DNA of 64,000 nt, from NCBI GenBank assembly GCA_900618795.1, contig UYJD01000004.1, forward strand, positions 1,323,110-1,387,109, read 5' to 3'. A program made the position numbers and the translations under genes. The notes under the pieces are model-generated. The model was not told the DNA's origin. It did not search any database and worked only from the letters and a program-made list of their open reading frames with translations. Shown here piece after piece: positions 55,990-64,000 of this stretch. Each line of letters begins with the position of its first letter. Within the stretch, counting starts at the first letter, position 1. This DNA is from Cyanodermella asteris (lineage: Eukaryota > Ascomycota > Lecanoromycetes > Ostropales > Stictidaceae).

Positions 55990-56731
55990 GGTTGAGAGAA
56001 CGACCGGGTCGCAGGGCCTGTTGATTTGTCTTTTGCCAGGGAGATGTGGTCGACTGGCTCACGCCTTGCTGTTCCAGCTGATAATGGTGCCTTACACCAG
56101 ACCTCGGATGCTATCTGTCGCGTTGACGTATGCGACCGATGGTGCAGTACGCAGCTCTACCTGATGCTGCGATCGCGTCTATCCATCTTCGGTGTCATGT
56201 CTAGAGGCGTACTCAGCAACCTTGTCAGGATTAGGTCGTAGGTATCGGATGTGATGGTATGTACCGACGCCAATCATCACTAATCTAAACGAGACTGCAA
56301 ACGCCTTTGACTGCCGTTCTCTTTTGAATGGACTGTCGTACAGCTTGAAGTGCGATGTGCTAGCAGAGAGTCAGTCGATTCCCAAGGGTTCCCCTCGTGA
56401 GCGGCGTATCTGTACCACAAAACGTCATTGAGGCTTGGGATCAGCAAGCTTCTTTCTGCCTGGCCGACCGGGGGCAATTTGTAGGAAGTGACTCACTACT
56501 GGTCAAAGATAGTCAGAGTGACTCAGATCTGCTCGTAAATTTAAGTGTCCCGTGGCTAGGAAGGCCTCCAACGTTGATTTAGATATAATATGTCATAAAC
56601 AACTCCTTTTAAAACAACGGACACAACTCCGCGTGTCCCTCCATACTCACAACACTGGTGCCATCTCTTCGCACTCATCATCAAGAGGTCCTGTCCGGAA
56701 AGACAACCGAGAGAGTGAAGCTCCATCGAAA
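55990..56731. promoter_or_regulatory. Divergent intergenic region SWIM gene / TMA64 with two TGACTCA sites
   Basis: 742 bases between divergent starts. It contains two perfect Gcn4/CpcA-type TGACTCA boxes at 56489-56495 and 56519-56525, 30 bases apart and about 210-240 bases upstream of the TMA64 start. This distance is normal for fungal bZIP activators. Function is inferred from the motif only. Confidence 0.5.
56489..56525. promoter_or_regulatory. Paired TGACTCA (Gcn4/CpcA-like) boxes
   Basis: Two exact 7-base TGACTCA copies with starts 30 bases apart, roughly three DNA turns, so both would face the same side of the helix. The closer gene start is TMA64. A chance single copy is common, but two this close in a promoter are less so. 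Confidence 0.5.
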
Positions 56732-58706
56732 ATGTTCAAGAAAAAACCCAATGTATGCTCTTCGCGGGCGATGTCTTGCCGGGAAGGGGTTCCGTTAAAC
56801 TAATCACGTTTAGTTCAAATCACTCGCTCCTCTACGGTCGTCTGACCGAAGAAAGCTCGTTGATCAAGTCATCAAGGACTACGAGCTTGAGGTCCCGAAG
56901 GAAACTTCAGAGACCGGGGACGATGGACAGCCCAACGGAACACCTGGAATCAACGCATTTCGAAATTCACTGCTCCCAGATGGCGCCCAATCCGCGAATT
57001 TCACAACCACAGTCGGAGCAGATCTGAAGCTCGTCAGGGGGACCATCTACGTCGGAGCCCACCCCGGAGAGCAGCAACGAGTACTATGGATCAAGCTCGA
57101 CGGCGGCAGTGTTGTGCCGACGGTCTACACGCTGTGGCGGCATCCTCGGATCCTGCCGCTGCTGCACACACCGGACATTGTCATTCAGAAGATGCGAGCG
57201 GGTGCCGACCTCAACACCCCTGGACTGGCTCGGGGACCGCCGTTTCCTGCCAAGGCAGTCAAGGGCGCCACTGTCGCCGTGGCTAGTTACGAGAACCCCA
57301 GCGTTCCGCTCGTTGTTGGAATTTGTGAGATCGATGTGGCCTCGTTAACGGAAGTTCGTGGCCAAAAGGGGCACGCAGTTCGACCGGTGCATTGGGAGGG
57401 CGATGAAGCTTGGGCCTGGAGCCAGAATGGACAAGGCGGGTCACCCGGGCCAGAACAGATCCAGGGGTGGTATTCAGATGAGGTGGCGGCGGTAGAGAAT
57501 GGGGTGGAGACACTGGACATCGAAGGAGACGACGAAGAAGCCGGTGAGGACGGTGGCGTGTCCCTTGCAGCGGATGACTCCAAGTCAACGGCAGAGCCAC
57601 ATGACGACGCAGAGCCTCCCCGACCAAGCAAAGCGTGGACAATCCCGGAGATCGACGATGCATTTCGAAAGGCCTTTCTCTACGCTGTACATTACGCAAA
57701 GACACACGACAAGAACGAACCACATCATGGAATAGATTTCCCGGTGACCCTGTCACAGTTTGTTGCCAACTTCATTACGCCATATCTACCAGTCTTCAGT
57801 CCAGATGATGCTGCCGCATTACAAATCAAGAAGACAAGCTGGAAGAGTGCAAAGAAGTTCATTAAAGCTTTGGACAAGCAACTTTTACTCAAGTCGAAGG
57901 ACAGGAATGGTGGTGAAACCGTCATCATTGACATCGACTTCAATGACCAAGCAGTGCTAGGTTTCAGTCCATACCGTCTACCCAAGAAGCAAACTACTAG
58001 TGTTGGTTCGAGCCCTGGAACGGCTGAAACGCCAGGCAATGGGACAGACAACTCGGTAGGCCAACGTCTCAAACGGCTGATATTGCTTAAACCAAAGGCG
58101 TCGTTGGGGCCATTGTTTGGCGATGCGGACGCAAAAAATCTTTACCTCCCGCAAGAAGTCAAGCCAGTGGTCACGAAGTACATTGAGGAAGAAGCACTGA
58201 TCGATCCGAAGAACAAAAGACTCATCACGCTAAACCCGGTACTGGCGAATGCAGTCTTCGACTCTAGTTCTTCTGCCGATAATCAAGTCCTCGCGAAAGG
58301 CGTTGTTCCTCGCGATGTTCTAATTGATCGCGTCATCCAAGGTTGCTCTCCGTATTGGGTCATACTGAGGAACGACGATTCTAAGGACGACGTGAAGCCA
58401 AAAGCTGGAAGTCCGCCCAGCGTCAAGATCCAACTCGAGACGCGAACAGGCAACAAAACCGCTACCAAAGTCTGGGGTCTTGAGGCCTTCCATATTCACA
58501 CGCAAGCGCTTGCCGAGGAACTACAAAAATCCTGCGCAAGTTCAACCAGCATCGGCCCTCAAGTCGGGAGTAGCCCGAAAGCTCCTGTGATGGAGATCAT
58601 GGTCCAGGGTCCTCAGAAGGACGCGATCTTGAAGGCACTCGACAAGCAAGGTGTTCGAAAAGATTGGGTCGAGGTCATCGATAAGACCAAAGGCAAAAAG
58701 AAGTAG
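56732..58706 (+). CDS. TMA64: Translation initiation factor eIF2D (Tma64/ligatin)
   Basis: eIF2D can deliver initiator tRNA without GTP and removes tRNA and mRNA from post-termination 40S subunits. A 21-nt first exon (56732-56752, MFKKKPN) joins exon 2 (56814-58706) over a 61-nt intron (GTATGC..GTTTAG, branch CTAAT) to give 637 residues. Domains in order: N-terminal pre-PUA fold (LAPLRSSDRRKLVDQV), PUA (VYTLWRHPRILPLLHTPD, then GARGPP-like loop), an acidic linker (about 240-290), a winged helix/SWIB region (about 300-480) and a C-terminal SUI1/eIF1-like fold (VKIQLETRTGNKTATKVWGLE, ending KGKKK). The tiny first exon with this MFKKKP start is typical for the family. Confidence 0.94.
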
Positions 58707-59007
58707 ATTGAACGTCTGATGAATCTATGCTGCACCCTTCCGACCTCGCACGTGGATTCGTGCCAGGTCTGCCATTCCAAGGTGCATTTGTGCCGAAATC
58801 GTTCCGGTGCTTCGTGATTGAATTCGAGTTCTAGTTCTAGTTCTTAGTCCGTAATCCCAATCAGTCGGGGGCCTCTCGTCCGCGTCAGTAAACCATACAG
58901 GGGTTTTGGTGCTAGGAACTTGTCCTACGACTCTGGGGACGTGCTTTGGATAGAGACTTCAGGGCAGTCTTGCTGACGTGTCATGTCCAGATCGATCGCG
59001 TCGTCAA
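58707..59007. other. Convergent 3' intergenic region
   Basis: About 300 bases between the TMA64 and TRS85 stops. It includes a short direct repetition of GTTCTA (about 58831-58845). Nothing else seen. Confidence 0.5.
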
Positions 59008-61212
59008 TCAGCTGAAACCATCATCCTCGTTTTGGACAGACTGGTCGTTGCGAGGTATGGCGCTCATGGCTACTTGCTGAGACAAGCCACGGCGATGGCT
59101 GACCGAATGGGAGTGAGAATGTCGGCTTGTCGTTGCTGTACCCGGAGCCATCAGCTGTGAGGGTGCTAGATCCTCGATGAAGGTATCATCAGGCTCTTGC
59201 CTGCCAGTTGGTGTTATCGACCGGCCCAGTTCAGCTACTCTGCCCCTCAAGTGCCGTAGGTAATCTTGGGTGCCTTCGAAAGCCGCAAACTCTGTATCAG
59301 TCTCGGGCTCTCCGTACACTGTTAGAGCGCTGGCAAGCCGTCTTTCCGCATGACTCGCTTGCTGCCGTGATAACCAAGCTTCAGCTGAAAGCAGGTTCCA
59401 CAGTGCTGCTTTGCGTAGTGGACTGACTCCCCATACATCGAGAAATGGGCTGCGAAATCGATTGCTTACAGCAATACGTTCGGCTAGAAGCGCCTGAACA
59501 ATCGGAGTAAGTATCGATAGTTCAAGCATCCGATTGCCCCATCTTTCAGCTTCCTTCGCACCTATGCCGGCGTTGGTGATGAACAGCTCAACAGCTAGAA
59601 TCATGCATCGAATCGCTTCGCGCGGACTGCTACACTGGGTGATGAATGAATAAGAAGCGGTGTCTAAGAGCTGGTTGATCGTGTCAACTCTGCTCCTGGA
59701 TGTACTGCTTTGTCCTGTTAGCAACATGCTTAATGCAGCCATCTCATGCGCAATTGCGTAATGGTGCCAGGCTTTGTCGTCGTTAAAATCAGACCGCAGC
59801 AGATCATAAATTCCGGCCGCAAGCTTCCAGTCTCTGAGCATGAATGCATAGTCGGCCAAACGGTGCATGGTTGCGGTGTTCGACTCTGGTTTGTATGCAC
59901 CTTGAGTGGGATCAAAGTCCCGATCCGCCGCAGGTGTAGATATCCTCCCTCTCACAGAGCCGAATCCGGTCCAGCGCTTTGATATTGACATTATGCGTCC
60001 AGCTACTCCCCTTCGTCTTGATGCCACTTCGTTCCACGTAGTCACTCTGCTTTCCATATACGGGATAATGGACTGTGTCACCAGCTCCCTGACGAATGTT
60101 CGCATGACTGAGGCATCCGAGTCAAAAATGTACTGCTGAAGCTCGTTGGCCGCCGCGCCTTCTCGCTGTCTCATATCTGCAAGATCCTCTTCGGCTGGTA
60201 GCCAATGGCAGTCTGGTAGCGGGCCTCCATCCGGATCTTGAGCAGCGCATTCCACGCTCCTCAACCGCAGCATGTGGCAGTGAAGACCGAAATTTCGCTT
60301 CATCTGCGCAAACAAGGCAGTTGAAACCGTAATGTCATCATGATCCTCGTCGTGTACGAGGACATAGTAACGCAGAAAACTGTTGCTGACCCAAGGGGGG
60401 AGATTACCACTTTCTACCCCAGTCTGGTGGTATAAATCTCCCAACGTTGCGATAGGGTCTGGCGTTTGAGAGCTGATGGCCACGACACAAGCCACGGGAT
60501 GCGAGAACGTATCGTAGGAGACCAACGGCCGGTCGGCGAGCACTTTGCGCAGGAAGAGGTTGTAGTAGTCGGGTGTACGACCTGCCGTTTCGTCCACATC
60601 GCCAATGATGGTTTCGTCTTCGTCCAGACAATGTGTAATGACCTCGTCTAAAGCTGATTTGTCTCCGCTCTCGGCTGGGGTCGCTTTCAATATCCTACTC
60701 CAGTCGCCCTCCTGAATAGAATCTTCCGGGTTTGCAAATGCCGCCGATCCAGGTGCAACCTGAGCCTGCGTGCCCTGAAGCCTGACAAAATGCACTCCAT
60801 AGTCATCCCAGCTCTTGCTCACACCAACGCTATCGCGAATGCCGACCTTTCCCTGCACCTCCTCGCCGAATGGGCGCAAGAGGCCGCACAGCCCACCATA
60901 GATACCCTTTAAGCGGACGAGTTCCTCGGTGTCTTGCGATGCGTAGACGGCGACCCTTGGAAGGAACGCTTTCAAGAGGATTCCCCGCGGATCAGTCGAT
61001 CTCGGAGCTTCGGGGGGGAAAGATGTCCTTCTGTCGCTACTGACGCTCCGGGCCTGTTCGAAACTTGATCTTGTCGAGGCCGGTATGGAGCTGATTTCGG
61101 CCTCGGATTCCGAAAGAGGCAATGGTTTTGTCACCGATGGGAGGGCTTTCCCTTCTGGCGTTGGGCTCCTGTCCATTCCATCTCCTGCTTGCACGCGTGC
61201 ATTCGGGTTCAT
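59008..61212 (-). CDS. TRS85: TRAPP complex subunit Trs85 (TRAPPC8-like)
   Basis: Trs85 marks the TRAPPIII complex, the Rab1/Ypt1 exchange factor used in autophagy and Golgi traffic. A single frame of 734 residues from the ATG at 61212. The open frame continues upstream to 61329 without another ATG. Family features: an N-terminal low-complexity lead, then LLKAFLPRVAVYASQDTEELVRLKG (about 100-125), SWDDYGVHFVRLQGT, the NLFLRKVLADRPLVSYDTFSHPVACV run (about 225-255), and LPPWVSNSFLRYYVLVHDE. Next is a helical repeat part with MHRLADYAFMLRDWKLAAGIYDLLRSDF, which is strongly characteristic. The start is 224 bases from the divergent CHM7 start, so the two share a promoter. Confidence 0.92.
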   Translation of the reverse strand: MNPNARVQAGDGMDRSPTPEGKALPSVTKPLPLSESEAEISSIPASTRSSFEQARSVSSDRRTSFPPEAPRSTDPRGILLKAFLPRVAVYASQDTEELVRLKGIYGGLCGLLRPFGEEVQGKVGIRDSVGVSKSWDDYGVHFVRLQGTQAQVAPGSAAFANPEDSIQEGDWSRILKATPAESGDKSALDEVITHCLDEDETIIGDVDETAGRTPDYYNLFLRKVLADRPLVSYDTFSHPVACVVAISSQTPDPIATLGDLYHQTGVESGNLPPWVSNSFLRYYVLVHDEDHDDITVSTALFAQMKRNFGLHCHMLRLRSVECAAQDPDGGPLPDCHWLPAEEDLADMRQREGAAANELQQYIFDSDASVMRTFVRELVTQSIIPYMESRVTTWNEVASRRRGVAGRIMSISKRWTGFGSVRGRISTPAADRDFDPTQGAYKPESNTATMHRLADYAFMLRDWKLAAGIYDLLRSDFNDDKAWHHYAIAHEMAALSMLLTGQSSTSRSRVDTINQLLDTASYSFITQCSSPREAIRCMILAVELFITNAGIGAKEAERWGNRMLELSILTPIVQALLAERIAVSNRFRSPFLDVWGVSPLRKAALWNLLSAEAWLSRQQASHAERRLASALTVYGEPETDTEFAAFEGTQDYLRHLRGRVAELGRSITPTGRQEPDDTFIEDLAPSQLMAPGTATTSRHSHSHSVSHRRGLSQQVAMSAIPRNDQSVQNEDDGFS

Positions 61213-61436
61213 GAGCCAAGTGAGGTCTGCAACGCCCTTGTGTCGGGCAATCTCAGTCTGCGGCGGGAACCTCGGAGTGTGACGCACCGCTGCCCGCAAG
61301 CCGCTTGCTGGCGCTGCCGCCCAATACACTGGACGCGTTGCTGCCCACTCCGGCGTACGCGCAGAATCTACAATACTGCCCCGGATTCACAGGTGGAGGG
61401 GGCGACTGCCTCTAGCTGCAAGGTCGGCACATAAGG
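61213..61436. promoter_or_regulatory. Divergent promoter region TRS85 / CHM7
   Basis: 224 bases between the chosen starts, the shortest divergent space here. Both products act on membranes. No specific site recognised. Confidence 0.5.
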
Positions 61437-62803
61437 ATGTCTTCACTGCTCGACTTCCTGACCACCCAGCGCGCTGAGTTCAGAAAGTCAGTCCCGCCAT
61501 TTCATTTCAGTGACCTTCCGGCTAACAAGTCTACAGAGCCCGTCTACCCTCTTTGTACTCCGATTTCCGTGGACAGCGGACAACTAATCCAGATGGCTAC
61601 GCAGCCAATATCGCTGCATGGGAAAGTGGTCTCGTCGCAGCTGCGCGGGCTGGCGTTCTAGCTGCTAGCCGCCTGAGTGTGCAGTTTGGACCGCAATTGG
61701 AGCGCGATCTGCAAACGCGTCAATATGGATTACCACAAGCGTTGGGGGTGGTCGTTGAGGAGGCGACAATAAACGGACGAATGGTGCCATTCTCGACGTT
61801 CCAGTCATCATCCAAGAGTATCTACGACCAGAGCTGGGATCTGAGGCTCAGCCAGGTTCCCCTAAAGCTTGCCTCCTGGGTGCTCCAGCAGGCGGGCTTG
61901 ATCAGCAAGGCTGTCAAAGACCCTTCACAGCGATACGTTCTTCTGCCGAACCTTGAGGATCTCGGCATGTCTGTCACAAACTCACTTCTCTCGCGGAGCA
62001 GGAGGGTCGACAGAGCTATTCCGATAGAAGAGTTTCGCAAGGAAGTCGCCGAGGCCCTCAAGGTGGCCATGGTTGACGAGGCAGATATTGCAATCTTGCT
62101 GACGTACCTCCACCGGGACAAGAAATTGATCGCCTATAATGACAAGGCTGTCAAAGTCAAAGCTGCCACAGAATCAACACCCGAGCTGACCGCCGAGGAC
62201 GTCAATATATGCTCGTTGAAATCTCTTATTTCAGATCTTGATGGACAGATCAATACTATCAATGAGCGTATTGATCAATGTCAAGCCAAGGCAAAGGATG
62301 CAATTTCCAAGAAGAACAAGGTGTCTGCGATGGCTGCGCTGCGCTCCAAAAAGCTGCAAGAAGACCTTCTTACCAAGCGGACCGAGACGCTCAGCCTTCT
62401 CGAGGAGGTCTTCGCCAGGATAGAGGAAGCTGCTGACCAGGTCGAGGTCGTGAAAGCGATGGACAGCAGCGCGCAGGTGCTGCGTAGTCTTACACACGAG
62501 ACTGGAGGAATCACCAGGGTCGAAGATCTGCTCGACAGTCTGCACGAGGAGATGTCCAAGGTTGATGAGGTCAGTACATTACTCGGTGAGCAAGGCTCGT
62601 CGGCAACCGTCATTGATGAGAGTGCCGTGGACGATGAGCTTGCGCAGATGGAAGCAGATGCTAGGGATGAGCAACAGCGGCAGGAGGCCGACGCAGCGCA
62701 AAGGCGGCTGGATGAAGCCAGTCTCGGCAAGGTGCCAACGACGATTGACACATCTCGGCCTCAGGAATCTGAACCCTCCCAACGGGTCGCAGAACCTGGT
62801 TAA
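61437..62803 (+). CDS. CHM7: ESCRT-III-like protein Chm7 (CHMP7 family)
   Basis: Chm7/CHMP7 starts ESCRT-III assembly at the nuclear envelope during sealing and pore surveillance. Exon 1 (61437-61486) and exon 2 (61537-62803) join over a 50-nt intron (GTCAGT..CTACAG) to give 438 residues. The spliced product reads FRKARLPSLYSDFRGQRTTNP, typical for the N-terminal winged-helix pair, which runs to about residue 220 (with PNLEDLGMSVTNSLLSR). The Snf7-like helical core follows (about 235-390; ISKKNKVSAMAALRSKKLQEDLLTKR and then an acidic tail with DDELAQMEADARDEQQ). The C terminus ends at EPSQRVAEPG. An alternative frame continues past this stop, so the last residues are less sure. Confidence 0.9.
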
Positions 62804-63024
62804 GATCATCATCGGGGGAAAGCCATACGATGTTCCCAAAGAAGATTTACGAGACCATGAATGATACATTGACGCTCGATGAGATATCTGTGCTCAGTAA
62901 ATTGGCGTTTCTGGTGATGACTTCATGTTGGAGTCCTTCCACTCGGTTTCGCTGTTCTTGAGAACAAAACTCTCGCCGGCTGTCACTGACGGTTCTCGGG
63001 GTTATGGAGATTCTGGATCTCGTC
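62804..63024. other. Convergent 3' intergenic region
   Basis: 221 bases between the CHM7 and RAD18 stops. No feature seen. Confidence 0.5.
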
Positions 63025-64000
63025 TCATGGCCCGCCATCAATTGTGTCGGAGAAGGATGGCATTGCCGGGGCCGTGGCGCTGCTGTGGCCATTTTGTGCG
63101 CTGTCGTGAGCTTTTTCAGATTGGACAACTGGCGTCGGATCCTCGAGGTCTTTGGCTGTCGGTGCCGAAGCCTTTTTCGTCCGAGCTTTGGCTATCAGAT
63201 CTTTGAAGTCGTTGTTGTTGCTACTTGACCACGCGCCGCGGTCAAAGCCTTTTAACATGATCCCATTCGAGTCAGAGTTCCCTCGCGCCTGGCTGCCTTG
63301 TGTTCGTTCCCAAACGTCCAAATCTCTCAACAGATCTCGCTTCGGTCGAGGCCTAGTCGAATCGCAATTGGCATTCCATATATTCAACCATTCCTTGTGC
63401 CTCGCTTCCATCGCTTGCTTTGAACCGTAGCTAGGTATCCCTAATGATCCGAGCTTCTTCCGTAATGCAGTGTCATTCATGAGATTATAGCTTAGGGCGC
63501 TGAGCTTTTGTGGTATCGATGCTGTTTCTAAGCCGTTAGCGGGCGATTGTGAATTTCGTTGAGAACCGAATATCGAAGTTTGGTTTCGTGCCGGTGCCGT
63601 TGGGTTCTCAGAATGGTCCCGATCGATGTGTGGGAAGACCTCCTCCTCCTTCATCCGCTGCATGCATATTGGGCACTCGACCTTTCCATCGTTCCGGGGC
63701 TTGTTAGTCCGCGTTCTTGCATTTGAGCCCTCGTCTGAGCTGACTTCATACACTGACGGGCTTTGCGATTTGACCCTCCGTTGGCTCTGTGATCTGGTTT
63801 TCCTCCGTGTCCGCGGCCCCTTGTCGTCGTCTTCGCTGTCCCCGTCTTCGATGCTTACATCGCCGAGCTTTCGTTTGAGCGATGATGCCGACCCGACTTG
63901 TCTTAAGGATAGAACTTCCCTCCCCATTCGCAATATTTCAGGCCTAGCCTGTTCAAAGACAGTCACAAGCTCTTCGACGATTGCATTCTTGCGCAACCGC
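63025..64000 (-). CDS. RAD18: E3 ubiquitin ligase Rad18, C-terminal part (runs off right edge)
   Basis: Rad18 with Rad6 monoubiquitinates PCNA to open DNA damage tolerance. About 325 C-terminal residues are in the window. The N-terminal RING lies beyond base 64000: the first visible residues (LRKNAIVEELVTVFEQARPEIL) are the helix that follows the RING in Rad18. Then come a UBZ4-type zinc finger (VECPICMQRMKEEEVFPHIDRDH) and a SAP domain (PQKLSALSYNLMNDTALRKKLGSLGIPSYGSKQAMEARHKEWLN pattern, shown here by its key residues LSY..L, LRKKL, LGIP and KQAM..RH). The Rad6-binding region should lie just after it. The end is Ser/Ala rich. Partial at the 5' side because of the window edge only. Confidence 0.93.
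   Translation of the reverse strand, partial: RLRKNAIVEELVTVFEQARPEILRMGREVLSLRQVGSASSLKRKLGDVSIEDGDSEDDDKGPRTRRKTRSQSQRRVKSQSPSVYEVSSDEGSNARTRTNKPRNDGKVECPICMQRMKEEEVFPHIDRDHSENPTAPARNQTSIFGSQRNSQSPANGLETASIPQKLSALSYNLMNDTALRKKLGSLGIPSYGSKQAMEARHKEWLNIWNANCDSTRPRPKRDLLRDLDVWERTQGSQARGNSDSNGIMLKGFDRGAWSSSNNNDFKDLIAKARTKKASAPTAKDLEDPTPVVQSEKAHDSAQNGHSSATAPAMPSFSDTIDGGP

Overview
The window looks like a gene-dense, euchromatic piece of a filamentous ascomycete genome. A Dothideomycete (Pezizomycotina) is the best guess, but the order and genus cannot be fixed from the sequence. The evidence is fungal-specific gene families (GH72 Gel, GT15 Ktr/Mnt, Kcs1, Bud3-like RhoGEF, Pat1, Chm7, Trs85, Lyc1), short introns (mostly 48-76 nt, many with CTAAC/CTGAC-like branch sites) and mixed gene orientation. 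I modelled 28 protein genes with about 30 introns. I saw no tRNA, rRNA, transposon, retroelement, viral relic, CRISPR array or intein. There is one 25-base run of N (25374-25398).

Layout. 1-9.8 kb: last exon of a FAD monooxygenase, a GPI-anchored glucanosyltransferase and a Kcs1 inositol-hexakisphosphate kinase. 9.8-18.3 kb: a Bud3-like DH-domain protein and a DENN-domain protein. 18.3-20.75 kb: the largest gene-poor stretch. 20.75-28.2 kb: TFIIA gamma and the V-ATPase c'' subunit (divergent), a three-part GNAT-MogA-MoeA molybdenum-cofactor gene, Dcc1 and a Lyc1-type acetyltransferase. 28.9-38.7 kb: importin-9/Kap114 and Rev7 (divergent), then U2A'/Lea1 and Pat1 (convergent). 39.9-44.0 kb: a Golgi mannosyltransferase, mitochondrial ribosomal protein uS12m and coproporphyrinogen oxidase. 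44.1-52.1 kb: a Hook-like coiled-coil protein, an I9 proteinase-B-inhibitor-like peptide with a 10-nt microexon, Pcf11 and a dihydrodiol/xylose dehydrogenase-like oxidoreductase. 52.4-64.0 kb: adenylate kinase and Rpn8 (divergent), a SWIM protein (Sws1/Shu2-like) and eIF2D/Tma64 (divergent), Trs85 and Chm7 (divergent), and the C-terminal part of Rad18, which runs off the right edge.

Most genes are housekeeping and there is no biosynthetic cluster. Themes that recur are mRNA life (Toa2, Lea1, Pcf11, Pat1, Tma64), membrane traffic and polarity (Bud3, DENN, Trs85, Chm7, Hook, Vma16) and replication-stress tolerance (Dcc1, Rev7, Sws1-like, Rad18). The most unusual gene is the 890-residue open frame that joins an N-terminal acetyltransferase-like domain to the usual fungal gephyrin-type MogA-MoeA protein through a histidine-rich linker. 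Other points worth a second look are the microexon, a stop-free in-frame intron in PCF11, a modular mitochondrial targeting/anchor exon in HEM13, a degenerate GAP-like region in the Bud3-like GEF, and a pair of TGACTCA sites upstream of TMA64.
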